Assembly: GCF_015265475.1 (NCBI RefSeq)
Contig: NZ_CP054493.1
Span: 186,001 to 250,000 of the forward strand
From: Candidatus Sulfurimonas marisnigri
Lineage (GTDB): Bacteria > Campylobacterota > Campylobacteria > Campylobacterales > Sulfurimonadaceae
DNA: 64,000 nucleotides
Direction: 5' to 3'
Under the pieces are notes generated by a model, which worked only from the letters and a program-made list of their open reading frames with translations, was not told the origin of the DNA and did no database searches. The stretch's first letter is position 1. Each line of letters starts with the position of its first letter. The translations under genes were made by a program, and so were the position numbers. Below are positions 35,695 through 45,718 of this stretch, piece after piece.

Positions 35695-36090
35695 ATGATA
35701 AATGATTTAGTATCGGACGCGTTAACTCGTATTCGTAATGCTGGTATGAGAAGATTACCTGTTACTACTTTAGTTCACTCTAAGAGTGTTGAAGCTATGG
35801 CAAATATCTTAGTAGACAAAGGTTATATTGAAAGCTGTAACGTTATCGAAGATGGCGTTAAGAAAACAATTAAAGTTGTATTAAAATATAATGAGAGTGA
35901 AAAAACTGTTATTAATGAAATGAAAAGAGTTTCTAAGCCTGGTAGACGTGTTTACAAAGGCAAAGAAGATATTAAGCGTTTCAAAAATGGTTACGGAACT
36001 ATTATTGTAAGTACATCACATGGCGTTCTACCAAATGACAAAGCATATGAGCTTGGCATTGGTGGTGAAGTTATGTGTACGATTTGGTAG
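35695..36090 (+). CDS. rpsH: 30S ribosomal protein S8
   Basis: A 131-residue S8, beginning [17 protein letters not shown] and ending [11 protein letters not shown]. It binds the central domain of 16S rRNA; in E. coli it represses the spc operon. It follows the hairpin-containing gap after rpsN, so it may head a separately tuned segment. TAAGGAAA precedes the ATG. Confidence 0.97.
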   Translation: MINDLVSDALTRIRNAGMRRLPVTTLVHSKSVEAMANILVDKGYIESCNVIEDGVKKTIKVVLKYNESEKTVINEMKRVSKPGRRVYKGKEDIKRFKNGYGTIIVSTSHGVLPNDKAYELGIGGEVMCTIW

Positions 36091-36099
36091 GGAGATAAC

Positions 36100-36636
36100 A
36101 TGTCAAGAATTGGTAAATTACCTGTAGATTTTGCTGCTGATATTAATGTTAGTACAAATGGAAATGTTATAACTTTTGCTAAAGGCAAAAATAGTGTTGA
36201 TTTAGATACAAAAGGAAATGTTTCTTTCACGTTAGAAGGAAATACTTTAACTTTTGCTACATTAACGGATGCAAAAGCTCATAGAGCTTTTTGGGGAACT
36301 TATCGTGCTTTAGCTGCAAATATTGTTACTGGTTTAACTACTGGCTACACTAGGCAGTTAGAGATTAATGGCGTTGGTTACCGTGCTTCTGTTAATGGAA
36401 AAATACTTAATCTTCAACTTGGTTTTTCTCATGATATCAATTATGAGTTACCAGAAGGTATACAAGCTAGCGTTGAGAAGAATGTTATAACTCTTAAAGG
36501 ACATGAAAAGCAAGTGCTTGGTCAAGTTGCTGCAGAAGTTAGATCATTCCGTCCACCAGAGCCTTACAAAGGTAAAGGTGTTAAATACATGGAAGAGCAT
36601 ATCGTGCGTAAAGCCGGTAAAACTGCTAAGAAGTAA
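36100..36636 (+). CDS. rplF: 50S ribosomal protein L6
   Basis: A 178-residue L6 with the duplicated beta-alpha fold; starts MSRIGKLPV and has the conserved RPPEPYKGKGVKY near the end. Located near the factor-binding site of the 50S subunit. Confidence 0.97.
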   Translation: MSRIGKLPVDFAADINVSTNGNVITFAKGKNSVDLDTKGNVSFTLEGNTLTFATLTDAKAHRAFWGTYRALAANIVTGLTTGYTRQLEINGVGYRASVNGKILNLQLGFSHDINYELPEGIQASVEKNVITLKGHEKQVLGQVAAEVRSFRPPEPYKGKGVKYMEEHIVRKAGKTAKK

Positions 36637-36652
36637 GGGAGGGTATTAAAAA

Positions 36653-37009
36653 ATGAATGCAAAAGTATTAAAAAATAAAGTAGCTAACCGTTTAAAGCGT
36701 AAGCGTCGTATTCGTGCAAAAATATCTGGATGTGCTTCACTTCCTCGTGTTTCTGTATTTCGTTCAAATCGTTACTTAAGTGTACAAGCAATTGATGATG
36801 CAACAGCAACAACTTTAGCTGCACTTAACTCGAAAATAACTGGTCATAAATCAAATAAAGAAGGTGCTGCTGCACTTGGTGAAGCATTTGCTGCAACACT
36901 AAAAGCTGCTAAAATTTCTGAAGTTGTATTTGATCGTAATGGTTACCAATACCACGGCGTAATAGCTGCATTTGGTGACGCACTTCGTGCAAACGAAATT
37001 AAGTTCTAG
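36653..37009 (+). CDS. rplR: 50S ribosomal protein L18
   Basis: A 118-residue L18 that binds 5S r[21 protein letters not shown] and [22 protein letters not shown] are family signatures. Preceded by GGGAGGG, an unusually strong ribosome binding site for this operon. Confidence 0.97.
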   Translation: MNAKVLKNKVANRLKRKRRIRAKISGCASLPRVSVFRSNRYLSVQAIDDATATTLAALNSKITGHKSNKEGAAALGEAFAATLKAAKISEVVFDRNGYQYHGVIAAFGDALRANEIKF

Positions 37010-37017
37010 GGGTTAAG

Positions 37018-37458
37018 ATGGAAATCAATAGAGAAGATTTTGAAGAATCAATTGTAAATATAGGTCGTGTTACAAAAGTTGTAAAAGGTGGACGTCGTTT
37101 TCGTTTTACAGCACTTGTAGTTGTTGGTGATAAAAAAGGTACTATCGGTTATGGTGCTGGAAAAGCGAAAGAAGTTCCAGATGCTATTAAAAAAGCGGTA
37201 GATAATGCATTTAAAAACATCTCTAAAGTTAGTATCAAAGGTACTACAATTGCACATGATATTGAGCATAAATACAATGCAAGTCGCATTTTATTAAAGC
37301 CAGCATCACCAGGTACGGGTGTAATTGCGGGTGGAGCTACTCGTCACGTTCTTGAACTTGCAGGTATTAAAGATGTACTTACAAAGTCAATTGGCTCAAA
37401 CAATCCAGGTACACTAGTGCGCGCTACAGTCGAAGCACTAGGTCGCTTGAAAGGATAG
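37018..37458 (+). CDS. rpsE: 30S ribosomal protein S5
   Basis: A 146-residue S5 with the N-terminal double-stranded RNA-binding fold ([19 protein letters not shown]) and the C-terminal domain ([18 protein letters not shown]). Involved in translational accuracy. Shorter than E. coli S5 (167). rpmD (L30), which often follows, is absent. Confidence 0.97.
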   Translation: MEINREDFEESIVNIGRVTKVVKGGRRFRFTALVVVGDKKGTIGYGAGKAKEVPDAIKKAVDNAFKNISKVSIKGTTIAHDIEHKYNASRILLKPASPGTGVIAGGATRHVLELAGIKDVLTKSIGSNNPGTLVRATVEALGRLKG

Positions 37459-37860
37459 ATGATGGGAATTGAAAATTTAACTCCGGCAGAAGGTTCTACA
37501 AAGAATCGTAAACGTGTAGGTCGTGGACATGCTTCTGGAACAGGTAAAACTGCCGGAAGAGGTAGTAAAGGTCAAAAATCTCGTTCTGGTTACAGTAGAA
37601 AAAGAAACTTCGAGGGTGGTCAAATGCAACTTGCAAAAAGACTTCCTAAAATTGGATTTACTTCTCGCGTAGTAAAACCACACATTGTTAATGTAGAGAA
37701 AATCACTGCAGTTGCTGAGTTAGCTGAAATAACTATAGAATCAATCCGTAGTGTTCATAAACTTAGTGCTTCGGTAACTAAAGTTAAGTTAGTTGGTGCA
37801 TCTGCTAAAGATTTAGCATCAAAAATTAAAGACGACAACATTACTACTACAGGTAAATAG
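37459..37860 (+). CDS. rplO: 50S ribosomal protein L15
   Basis: A 133-residue L15 with the Gly/Arg-rich N-terminal [20 protein letters not shown] and [15 protein letters not shown] second ATG lies one codon downstream (MMGIENL); either could start. Immediately follows rpsE with no L30 gene between. Confidence 0.96.
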   Translation: MMGIENLTPAEGSTKNRKRVGRGHASGTGKTAGRGSKGQKSRSGYSRKRNFEGGQMQLAKRLPKIGFTSRVVKPHIVNVEKITAVAELAEITIESIRSVHKLSASVTKVKLVGASAKDLASKIKDDNITTTGK

Positions 37861-37862
37861 TC

Positions 37863-39125
37863 GTGAATAAAAATCTAGTTAATAAGATACTTATTACTAT
37901 CGGGTTTTTATTTATCTATCGTCTACTGGCATACGTGCCAGTGCCAGGCGTTGATACTGCTGTCATAGCTTCATTCTTCGATTCTCACCAAGCCGATGCA
38001 CTAGGATTATTTAATATGTTTAGCGGTAATGCTGTTGAGCGTATGTCAATTATTGCACTTGGAATTATGCCTTATATCACTGCTTCAATTATTATGGAAC
38101 TTTTAGCTGCAACTTTTGCACCTTTGGGTCAAATGAAAAAAGAGCGTGATGGTATGGTTAAGTATATGCAAATTATACGTTATGCAACTATTGTTATTAC
38201 AATAATCCAAGCAATCGGTATTAGTGTGGGACTTCAAAGTTTAACTGGACCAAATGGAAACAGTGCTATTCTTGCTGATCATAATACATTTATAATACTT
38301 TCTGCTGTTTCAATGCTAGCGGGAACAATGTTACTAATGTGGATAGGTGAGCAGATTACACAAAGTGGCATCGGTAATGGTATTTCACTTATTATTTTTG
38401 CTGGTATAGTTTCAGCTATTCCAAGTGCGATTGGTCAAACAATCACAATGGTAAATACAGGGGCTATGAGCTTCTTAACTGTAATAGCAATTCTTGCTCT
38501 TATATTTGGAACAGTTGCTGTAATTATCTATGTTGAACTTGGTGAGCGTCGTGTACCTATTACTTATGCTAAAAAAGTTATGATGCAAAATCAGAATAAA
38601 AGAGTTATGAATTACATTCCTATCAAAGTTAACTTAGCTGGTGTTATTCCAGTTATCTTCGCTTCTGCAATATTAATGTTTCCAATGACTGTTTTATCAA
38701 GTAGTACTAATCCTACTATGATTATGATTGCTGATTATCTAAATCCAAATAGTTATTTCTTTAACTTTTTGACATTTGTATTTGTTGTTTTCTTTGCATT
38801 CTTTTACGCATCAATTACTTTTAATGCAAAAGACATTGCAGACAATCTAAAAAAACAAGGTGGCTTTATTCCTGGTATTCGTACTGGTGAAGCGACTAAA
38901 GAGTTTTTAAATAAGACAGCTGGTGATTTAACTTTTACTGGTGCTCTTTATCTTGGACTTGTTGCAACTCTGCCATTTATGATTATTAAAGGGATGGGTG
39001 TACCATTCTTTTTTGGTGGAACAGCGGTTTTAATCGTTGTTCAAGTGGCACTGGATACAATGAGAAAAATTGAGGCACAAGTTTACATGAGTAAATATGA
39101 GACACTAAGTGCAGTTGGACTTTAA
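37863..39125 (+). CDS. secY: Protein translocase subunit SecY
   Basis: A 420-residue inner membrane protein with ten predicted membrane helices, central channel of the SecYEG translocase. YRLLAYVPVPGVD at the start of helix 1/plug, GIGNGISLIIFAGI and the cytoplasmic loop GIRTGEATKEFL are conserved. Starts at GTG one or two codons after rplO. In the usual place at the end of the spc operon. Confidence 0.96.
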   Translation: MNKNLVNKILITIGFLFIYRLLAYVPVPGVDTAVIASFFDSHQADALGLFNMFSGNAVERMSIIALGIMPYITASIIMELLAATFAPLGQMKKERDGMVKYMQIIRYATIVITIIQAIGISVGLQSLTGPNGNSAILADHNTFIILSAVSMLAGTMLLMWIGEQITQSGIGNGISLIIFAGIVSAIPSAIGQTITMVNTGAMSFLTVIAILALIFGTVAVIIYVELGERRVPITYAKKVMMQNQNKRVMNYIPIKVNLAGVIPVIFASAILMFPMTVLSSSTNPTMIMIADYLNPNSYFFNFLTFVFVVFFAFFYASITFNAKDIADNLKKQGGFIPGIRTGEATKEFLNKTAGDLTFTGALYLGLVATLPFMIIKGMGVPFFFGGTAVLIVVQVALDTMRKIEAQVYMSKYETLSAVGL

Positions 39126-39128
39126 ATA

Positions 39129-39887
39129 ATGGCCATCGCGCTTAGAAAACCTCAAGAGATTGAGAAGCTTCGTGCTGCTAACAAAATTGTTGGCGGTGCT
39201 TTAGAATTACTAAGACAAAACACAAAAGTAGGTGTATCTTTAAAAGAGTTAGATGCTATGGCTGAGGAGTTTATTCTCTCTCATGGCGCTAAACCATCTT
39301 TTAAAGGTCTCTACGGCTTTCCTAATGCAGTATGCTGCTCATTAAATCAAGTTATTATTCACGGTATTCCAACAGATTATAAACTCCAAGAGGGTGATTT
39401 GATTGGTTATGATATTGGCACTGAATTAGATGGCTGGTTTGGTGATGCAGCTATAACGGTTGGAGTAGGTAAAGTTAGTGCAAAAGATGAAGAGCTGATT
39501 GCTTGTGCGAAAGATACTCTTTATGAAGCAATATCTGCTATAAAAGTAGGTATGCGTTTTAAAGAGCTTTCATTAGTATTAGAGAACTCTATTCGTTCAA
39601 GAGGTTTTGTTCCACTTTACAACTTTTGTGGTCATGGTATTGGTAAAAAGCCTCATGAAGAGCCTGAAATTCCAAACTACCTTGATGGTAAAAATCCAAA
39701 TGCTGGTCCAAAGATTAAAAACGGAATGGTTTTTTGTCTTGAGCCTATGATATGTCAAAAAGATTCTAAACCTGTTATCCTAGGTAACAAGTGGGATGTT
39801 GTTAGTGCCGATGATTTACGCGGCTCACACTATGAGCATACTGTTGCAATTATCAACGGTAAAGCTGAAATTTTATCTCTCGCTTAG
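39129..39887 (+). CDS. map: Methionine aminopeptidase, type I
   Basis: A 252-residue cytosolic MetAP that removes the initiator Met. Metal ligands are in YDIGTELDGWFGDAA (two Asp), CGHGIGKKPHEEPE (His), FCLEPM (Glu) and YEHTVAI (Glu). It follows secY by 3 bases, the usual order map-infA. Confidence 0.95.
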   Translation: MAIALRKPQEIEKLRAANKIVGGALELLRQNTKVGVSLKELDAMAEEFILSHGAKPSFKGLYGFPNAVCCSLNQVIIHGIPTDYKLQEGDLIGYDIGTELDGWFGDAAITVGVGKVSAKDEELIACAKDTLYEAISAIKVGMRFKELSLVLENSIRSRGFVPLYNFCGHGIGKKPHEEPEIPNYLDGKNPNAGPKIKNGMVFCLEPMICQKDSKPVILGNKWDVVSADDLRGSHYEHTVAIINGKAEILSLA

Positions 39888-39908
39888 AGAAGTTTGAAGG
39901 ACTTATAA

Positions 39909-40127
39909 ATGGCTAAATCAGATGTTATCGAAGTAGATGGCAAAATTATAGAAGCTTTGCCTAATGCAACATTTCGTGTTGAATTAGAAAATGGACACAT
40001 TATTTTATGTCATATCGCAGGAAAAATGCGTATGCACTATATTAAAATACTTCCAGGTGACAAAGTGAAACTTGAACTAACGCCTTACTCACTTGATAAA
40101 GGTCGTATCACTTATAGATACAAATAA
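39909..40127 (+). CDS. infA: Translation initiation factor IF-1
   Basis: A 72-residue OB-fold protein, full length: [19 protein letters not shown] and the end [13 protein letters not shown]. Binds the 30S A site during initiation. It is the last gene of this block; a terminator follows at once, and rpmJ, which often comes next, is 21.8 kb away at 61904. Confidence 0.97.
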   Translation: MAKSDVIEVDGKIIEALPNATFRVELENGHIILCHIAGKMRMHYIKILPGDKVKLELTPYSLDKGRITYRYK

Positions 40128-40161
40128 TAGTCTCCCTGATTATCAGGGACTATTTTTTTTT
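40128..40161. terminator. Terminator after infA, shared with nnrS
   Basis: TAGTCTCCCTGA (40128-40139) pairs with TCAGGGACTA (40143-40152) with a 2-base bulge and loop TTA, followed by nine T (40153-40161): a classic intrinsic terminator for the + strand. The stop codon of the convergent nnrS lies in the stem. Confidence 0.9.
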
Positions 40162-41345
40162 GCTCCATAGATTAACGTAGGTAAGAATTTACCGCCCCAC
40201 AATATAAACAATAATAGCCATACGCTAAATGATATATCAAACAAGAAGTTCATTCCCCATCCAAAACCTACACTTAGACTATATATTGCACGCATAAGAA
40301 CAACGGCTTGTATGAACCAAAAGAGAGCTGTTACAAAGGTGTCAGCATGTGGACTTTGAGCTGAATGGCCAAGTGTTACACGAGTTCCAAAGCCAATTAG
40401 TATTGTTGTTAAAAAACCTATTGCTATTAGATGTATACCTAAGAAGTAAAACGATGTGTTCAAATAAATTTCACCGACAAGTGATACTGCATCAATAAAG
40501 AAAGCTGCTGGAAGCCAAAATAGACCAAGATGAAGCACCCAAAGTATAGATGGAGTATTAAACTTATATATTTTCCATCTTATGAATTCCCATGAGAGGT
40601 AGAATCCTAATACTAAATCAATTAAAATTTCTGCTAACTTTATATATTCATATGAATTAAATGTACCAAGTATAGTTTTGAGTACAAATAAAACAAACAC
40701 TCTTTTTACAAATTTTTCATTTTTTTCTTGCTGGGAATGTGAGAAAAATGGGACCATTCTTTGCGCTATAGAAAATGTCAAAAAAATTAGATACAAAAAA
40801 AATGAAAATAGTATAGCAAAGGTTGAAAGCTCAGGAATAAGTAGTGAAATAATCATCAATATATTTCCAACTAGACCAAAGCTAAAAGCACTGAGTATCC
40901 AAAAAGCGTCTTGTAAGTTTGTTGCTTTAGAAGTATTGTAAATATTTCTAAGTTTTAATACTATTAAAAAATGACCCAAGGCTAAGGTTAACATAGCAGC
41001 AAACATGATTTCAAATTTAAAAAATGCGCCTAAAATATATAGTGATGAACCAGCTAGATTTATCAATAAAATATTTTTATAATATTTTTTCTCGATGGCT
41101 TCTACAGAGCAGAATCTTGTATAAGTAGTAAATACAAACCCTGTAAATAAATTTGTAAAGACAATATATATAAGTGAGTAGACATGAAAATTGATTGAGG
41201 AGGTTGTTAGCTGAATAATCCCTTTATAACTAAGTGCAAAAAATAAAAGAACAAGAATTGAATTTACAATTCCTAGAACAAAAAATGGTTGATGAGGCTG
41301 AGAAAGAAAATAACTCTCTTTCTTTTCTTGTTGCTTAAATGTCAA
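40143..41345 (-). CDS. nnrS: NnrS family membrane protein
   Basis: A 400-residue protein with about twelve membrane helices. The N-terminal FLSQPHQPFFVLGIVNS and the late HLIAIGFLTTILIGFGTR and VTLGHSAQSP carry the conserved His residues of NnrS, a haem- and copper-containing protein tied to nitrosative stress in denitrifiers. It is convergent with infA and shares its terminator. Single gene; no denitrification genes are adjacent. The ATG is preceded by TTGGAGT on the coding strand. Confidence 0.82.
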   Translation of the reverse strand: MTFKQQEKKESYFLSQPHQPFFVLGIVNSILVLLFFALSYKGIIQLTTSSINFHVYSLIYIVFTNLFTGFVFTTYTRFCSVEAIEKKYYKNILLINLAGSSLYILGAFFKFEIMFAAMLTLALGHFLIVLKLRNIYNTSKATNLQDAFWILSAFSFGLVGNILMIISLLIPELSTFAILFSFFLYLIFLTFSIAQRMVPFFSHSQQEKNEKFVKRVFVLFVLKTILGTFNSYEYIKLAEILIDLVLGFYLSWEFIRWKIYKFNTPSILWVLHLGLFWLPAAFFIDAVSLVGEIYLNTSFYFLGIHLIAIGFLTTILIGFGTRVTLGHSAQSPHADTFVTALFWFIQAVVLMRAIYSLSVGFGWGMNFLFDISFSVWLLLFILWGGKFLPTLIYGAKKNSP

Positions 41346-41406
41346 AAAGACTCCAATTTAAAAAATATTTTTATAGTTATTCAGCCTATATAAAATATAA
41401 GTAAAG

Positions 41407-41709
41407 TTAAAATATTTCTGAATTTCTAAATTCAGAAATTTCAGTCTCTACCATTTCATCAATCATTATTTGAAAAAGCTCTGAGACCATATTTGGAGAG
41501 ACATCCGCTTTTATCGCAGCGTGACGAACTTTTTGCAGAATATACTCTATTCTATCTTCAGCCTTTACTTCATCAACACTATTTTTAAATGCCGCTGCTT
41601 GGCGTATTAGATGACTTCTATCAGATATAAGTTCAACAATTTTGTCATCAAGCATATCTATCTCTTGTCTAACCTCTTCTAGTGAGTTACATTTTTTTAT
41701 ATTTGACAT
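41407..41709 (-). CDS. Chorismate mutase, AroQ type
   Basis: A 100-residue all-helical chorismate mutase. The start at 41709 has GGAGAAAA upstream; an upstream in-frame start would add 28 residues that do not fit the family. EVRQEIDMLDDKIVELISDR holds the first catalytic Arg, AAFKNS the Lys and DRIEYIL the Arg/Glu pair. It is close to the PchB-like branch, so isochorismate-pyruvate lyase activity cannot be excluded. It would convert chorismate to prephenate. Monofunctional, with no linked prephenate gene. Confidence 0.82.
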   Translation of the reverse strand: MSNIKKCNSLEEVRQEIDMLDDKIVELISDRSHLIRQAAAFKNSVDEVKAEDRIEYILQKVRHAAIKADVSPNMVSELFQIMIDEMVETEISEFRNSEIF

Positions 41710-41847
41710 ATATTTTCTCCATAATTTATGATATATTATCCAAAAATAGATAATAACTAAGTTACTTTGTATTAAGCAATATTTTGAATGCATGTAAATA
41801 TTATTTTAGCTATACTTTTTTATACTTAGGTTTTAAAGGAGCTATAT

Positions 41848-42459
41848 ATGGAAAATGATTTTAGCTTGGATGGATCTTTAGAACTTATTCAATCAAACTC
41901 TACTCTTTTATATGACTTGTATGTAAATTTTATTGAAGTAGACCAAAAAGAATATAAAAAATTAGCCAAAGATTTAGAGATATTTTATGGTTATGGACAT
42001 ACTCCCTTTGGAGATGCTCTTTTAGCATTTAGTACAAAAGGTATGTGCTTTTTAGCTTTTGGGGATGATGAAGAGAAGCTTCATAGTGAGCTTAAGGGAA
42101 CTTGGAAAAATGCCAAGGTAACTAAAGATGATGAAAAAGTAAAAGAGTATTTAAAAAATATTTTAATTAATGAAAAAAAAGTAGATATATTTGTAAAAGG
42201 GACAAATTTTCAGGTAAATGTATGGAAGGCTCTTTTAAATATTGAGTATGGATGTGTGGCTACATACCAAGATATAGCTGATTGTATATGTAAACCAAAA
42301 GCAGTAAGAGCTGTAGCGAATGCAATTGGTTCAAATAATATAGCTTATTTTATACCTTGTCATAGAGTCATAGCAAAATCTGGCGCTATAAGTGGTTATA
42401 GATGGGGAGTAGATAGAAAAAAAATATTATTAGCATATGAGGCGTCAAAGAGTGAATAA
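41848..42459 (+). CDS. ogt: Methylated-DNA-protein cysteine methyltransferase
   Basis: A 203-residue alkyltransferase that removes O6-alkyl groups from guanine. The C-terminal domain has FQVNVWKALL, TYQDIA, the Arg-finger region VRAVANAIGSNN and IPCHRVI with the acceptor Cys171. The N-terminal 50 residues are longer than in short Ogt proteins. AAAGGAG precedes the ATG. It overlaps the DNA glycosylase gene, so the two repair proteins are probably made together. Confidence 0.92.
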   Translation: MENDFSLDGSLELIQSNSTLLYDLYVNFIEVDQKEYKKLAKDLEIFYGYGHTPFGDALLAFSTKGMCFLAFGDDEEKLHSELKGTWKNAKVTKDDEKVKEYLKNILINEKKVDIFVKGTNFQVNVWKALLNIEYGCVATYQDIADCICKPKAVRAVANAIGSNNIAYFIPCHRVIAKSGAISGYRWGVDRKKILLAYEASKSE

Positions 42460-43168
42460 AATATATGAGATTTACAAAACACTTTATGGTACTTATGGTC
42501 CACAAGGTTGGTGGCCTTTTATAAACTATAATGGAGTAAATGAAAGCAAGAATGGAAATGTTGATGGTTATCATATAGAGGATTACTCTTTTCCTAGAAA
42601 TAGTGATGAGGTTTTTGAAGTATGTCTGGGTTCAATACTGACTCAAAACACAACTTTTACATCTGTTGTAAAATCACTGCACAATTTAAAAGACAAAAAT
42701 GCACTTACTCCAGAAGCTATAAAAAATATGGATATTGATGAGTTAAAAGAGGCTATTAAACCATCAGGATATTTTAATCAAAAAGCTCGTTATATATTGG
42801 AATATATCTCTTTTTTTGAAGGCTTAAATGGAGTAACTCCAACTAGAGATGAACTTCTACATGTAGTTGGTATTGGAGAAGAAACAGCAGACTCAATATT
42901 ACTATATGGATATAACACAGCAGAATTTAAAGTCGATGCTTACACAAAAAGAATGCTTATAGAACTTGGACTTATTGACGAGAAGTTAAAATACAAAGAT
43001 ATAAAAAAACTGATGCAAGACTCTTTAAAAGAGTGCATAAACGATGAGAAAAAGTTAGTGATAGTTTATCAGGAGTTTCATGCTCTTATAGTTAACCACT
43101 CAAAAGAGTTTTATTCTAAACAGCCTTATGCTCAAGGATGTTTTTTAAAAGAGAAATATTATGAATAG
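42437..43168 (+). CDS. Endonuclease III-like DNA glycosylase, MagIII type
   Basis: A 243-residue HhH-GPD protein. LGSILTQNTTFTSVVKSLHNL, IKPSGYFNQKARYILEY and VVGIGEETADSILLYG (helix-hairpin-helix) followed by the catalytic Asp in FKVDAYTK match Helicobacter pylori MagIII, which excises 3-methyladenine. The four-Cys iron-sulfur cluster of true endonuclease III is absent, as in MagIII. The ATG at 42437 gives a 23-base overlap with ogt; a GTG at 42452 is an alternative start. Overlaps the MFS gene by 8 bases. Confidence 0.83.
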   Translation: MRRQRVNKIYEIYKTLYGTYGPQGWWPFINYNGVNESKNGNVDGYHIEDYSFPRNSDEVFEVCLGSILTQNTTFTSVVKSLHNLKDKNALTPEAIKNMDIDELKEAIKPSGYFNQKARYILEYISFFEGLNGVTPTRDELLHVVGIGEETADSILLYGYNTAEFKVDAYTKRMLIELGLIDEKLKYKDIKKLMQDSLKECINDEKKLVIVYQEFHALIVNHSKEFYSKQPYAQGCFLKEKYYE

Positions 43169-44333
43169 TTTGTTTGACAAAAATAATAATGTAGCAATAC
43201 TAGTGGCTGGAATTATAGCGATAGTTGTAGGAGTCGGTGTAGCACGCTTTGCTTTTACTTCGCTTCTTCCATTTATGCTCGAAGATTTTTTATCACTTAC
43301 AAATGCCGGGATAATGGCATCGTTTAACTTTGCTGGTTATTTATCTGGCGCGATATTTTCTATTTTTATAAAAGATATAAACACAAAAGTAAAGTACTTT
43401 AGAATAGGTATGGTTCTTAGTATTATTACTACTTTAGTGCTTGCAACAACAACAAATGAGACTCTGTGGATAGCATCAAGAGTTATCGCAGGGTTTGGCT
43501 CTGCAATGGTCTTGATAGTTGGCGGAGCATTGGTTATGGTCAAGCTAAACTTTGAAGATAAAACAAAAGCGATGGGGATTCACTTTAGCGGTATAGGTTT
43601 TGCGATACTTATAAGCGAACTGATTAGTCAATATATATTAAAAGATGGGAGTTGGGCCGATGCTTGGCTTGCCTTAGCGATATTCGCTTTTATAATATCT
43701 TTTTATTCAGTATATATTTTGTCGTTTGACAAAGAGATAAAGCAAGAGGCAATAAAACATAAACTTTCAAAATCTGTATTTACTCCATATGTTATTTTGC
43801 TTATACTGGCCTACTTTACAGAGGGTGTCGGTTTTGTAGTGCAAGGGACATTTTTGCCGGACATAATAAATTCTCTTAAAGGTCTGGATGGCTACGGAAG
43901 TATTGGTTGGCTAATGGTTGGAATCGCAGGTATACCATCCTCTATAGTTTTCATGAGATTGGCGCATAACTACGGAAGTGTAAATATAATTATTCTAGCA
44001 ATGGCTCTGCAAATTGTAGGGATACTTATACCTGTACTGAGTACAAATATCTATCTTAACTTACTAAGCGGTGCTCTTTACGGGAGTACTTTTATAGCAC
44101 TAGTAGCACTTTTTATGCACCTAGGCGGCAGACTCGCAGGGAATAATCCGGTGGTTTTGATGGGTTCTATGACAGCTGCTTACGGAGTAGGTCAGGTTGG
44201 TGCTCCACTTTATAGTGTAGCTTTGATTGAGTATTTTGGAGACTATAACTCTACACTCTATTTGACAGCATTTATAGTTTTTGTAGGGATACTGCTTCTA
44301 GTTTATGCAAAAAAAATAGAAAATAAGAGATAA
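43161..44333 (+). CDS. MFS transporter, YbfB/YjiJ type
   Basis: A 390-residue inner membrane protein with about twelve membrane helices. GVGVARFAFTSLLPFML near the start and NFAGYLSGA are typical of the YbfB/YjiJ subfamily of the major facilitator superfamily. The substrate is unknown. It overlaps the DNA glycosylase gene by 8 bases, so it may be cotranscribed with the repair genes. A perfect 15-bp hairpin follows. Confidence 0.8.
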   Translation: MNSLFDKNNNVAILVAGIIAIVVGVGVARFAFTSLLPFMLEDFLSLTNAGIMASFNFAGYLSGAIFSIFIKDINTKVKYFRIGMVLSIITTLVLATTTNETLWIASRVIAGFGSAMVLIVGGALVMVKLNFEDKTKAMGIHFSGIGFAILISELISQYILKDGSWADAWLALAIFAFIISFYSVYILSFDKEIKQEAIKHKLSKSVFTPYVILLILAYFTEGVGFVVQGTFLPDIINSLKGLDGYGSIGWLMVGIAGIPSSIVFMRLAHNYGSVNIIILAMALQIVGILIPVLSTNIYLNLLSGALYGSTFIALVALFMHLGGRLAGNNPVVLMGSMTAAYGVGQVGAPLYSVALIEYFGDYNSTLYLTAFIVFVGILLLVYAKKIENKR

Positions 44334-44338
44334 CGAAT

Positions 44339-44373
44339 ATTTCTACATGTAGATTAGTTCTACATGTAGAAAT
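44339..44373. terminator. Bidirectional terminator between the MFS gene and trpB
   Basis: ATTTCTACATGTAGA (44339-44353) and TCTACATGTAGAAAT (44359-44373) form a perfect 15-bp stem with loop TTAGT. Each arm holds the palindrome CTACATGTAG. It sits between two convergent genes. Confidence 0.85.
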
Positions 44374-44380
44374 AAATTGA

Positions 44381-45598
44381 TTAGAATTTTGCGTTAGGAA
44401 TAGGGTAGTTTTGTACAACAAAGTCTATATCTTTATCACCTCTGCCGCTTAAATTGATTAAAATTGTTTTATCTTTGCCAAGAGTTTTTGCCAGTTTCAT
44501 GGCATACCCAACAGCGTGAGCAGACTCTAGTGCAGGGATAATACCTTCAAGTTGAGATAGTTTATAAAATGCATCAATTGCTTCTTCGTCGTTGCAAAGA
44601 GCAACTGTAGTTCTTCCAGTCTGCATTAAATGTGCATGCTCAGGACCAACGGATGGGTAGTCAATTCCAGAACCAACAGAGTAAACAGGAGCTGGTTCAC
44701 CATCAGCATCTTTAAGCATTATAGAGTTAAAACCGTGCATAACTCCCTCTTCACCGTAAGTAAGAGTTGCTGCATGTTTACCAAGCTCTTCACCTACACC
44801 CATAGGCTCAACACCAATTAAATCTACTTCTTTATCGTCAATAAAACCAGCAAAAATCCCCATGGCATTAGAACCACCACCTACACAAGCCACAACATTG
44901 TCTGGTAGTTTTCCTTCATGTTCTAAAAACTGCTCTTTTGATTCAAAACCAATAACAGATTGAAAATCTCTAACCATCATTGGAAAAGGGTGTGGACCAA
45001 CAACAGAACCAATGCAGTAGATAGCCGTGTCAGCTTGAGGAACATAGCTATCAAAGGCAGAGTCAACAGCTTCTTTTAAAGTTCTTAAACCATGTGTAGC
45101 AGGAATAACATTTGCACCAAGTATTTTCATACGAACAACATTTGGGTGTTCTTTTTCAATATCTACTTCACCCATATGTATTTCACACTCTAAACCAAAA
45201 TATGCTGCTGCAGTTGCAAGAGCAACACCATGTTGACCAGCACCAGTCTCTGCGATAACTTTTTTCTTTCCTAGGTGCTTGGCTAAGATAACTTCTGCCA
45301 TACAGTGGTTTAGTTTGTGTGCACCAGTATGATTTAAATCTTCTCTTTTTAAGTAAATCTTAGCACCGCCGCAAAGCTCTGTAAGGTTTTTAGCAAATGA
45401 GATAGGAGTCGGGCGACCCTGGTAGTGTTTTCTAACATACTTTAATTCATTTATAAATTCAGGAGAATGCTTTAGCTCTTCGTAAGCTTTTGTTATATCT
45501 GCAAACGGTTGTTCAAGTACAGGAGGTATGTATGAACCTCCGAATTTTCCAAAGTATCCGTTTTCATCAGGATAAGATTCTAGGTAAGATTTAGACAT
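44381..45598 (-). CDS. trpB: Tryptophan synthase beta subunit
   Basis: A 405-residue PLP enzyme that joins indole and serine. The PLP lysine is Lys95 in [10 protein letters not shown], the phosphate loop is GGGSNAMG, and [11 protein letters not shown] contains the catalytic Glu. It belongs to the standard TrpB1 group. trpA is not adjacent, so the pathway genes are scattered. A - strand TATAAT (45634 to 45629) lies 31 bases upstream of the start. Confidence 0.95.
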   Translation of the reverse strand: MSKSYLESYPDENGYFGKFGGSYIPPVLEQPFADITKAYEELKHSPEFINELKYVRKHYQGRPTPISFAKNLTELCGGAKIYLKREDLNHTGAHKLNHCMAEVILAKHLGKKKVIAETGAGQHGVALATAAAYFGLECEIHMGEVDIEKEHPNVVRMKILGANVIPATHGLRTLKEAVDSAFDSYVPQADTAIYCIGSVVGPHPFPMMVRDFQSVIGFESKEQFLEHEGKLPDNVVACVGGGSNAMGIFAGFIDDKEVDLIGVEPMGVGEELGKHAATLTYGEEGVMHGFNSIMLKDADGEPAPVYSVGSGIDYPSVGPEHAHLMQTGRTTVALCNDEEAIDAFYKLSQLEGIIPALESAHAVGYAMKLAKTLGKDKTILINLSGRGDKDIDFVVQNYPIPNAKF

Positions 45599-45628
45599 GA
45601 AAGTAGTTCCTTTTAATATTTGTAATAA

Positions 45629-45634
45629 TTATAG
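45629..45634 (-). promoter_or_regulatory. Candidate -10 box for trpB
   Basis: TATAAT on the - strand, 31-36 bases before the trpB ATG, with AAAGGAAC as ribosome binding site between. No -35 was recognised. Confidence 0.5.
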
Positions 45635-45686
45635 TTATTTTGGCTTAGTCTTTGCATAAGTTATATTGTTTTAAAAAAAAATATTG

Positions 45687-45692
45687 TATACT
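45687..45692 (+). promoter_or_regulatory. Candidate -10 box for the TPR-barrel operon
   Basis: TATACT preceded by TTG, 27 bases before the TTG start at 45719. AAAAAGGG precedes the start codon. It would drive the barrel, FecR and GGDEF-EAL genes. Confidence 0.5.
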
Positions 45693-45718
45693 AGGTAAAA
45701 ATATTAAAAAGGGTTATT

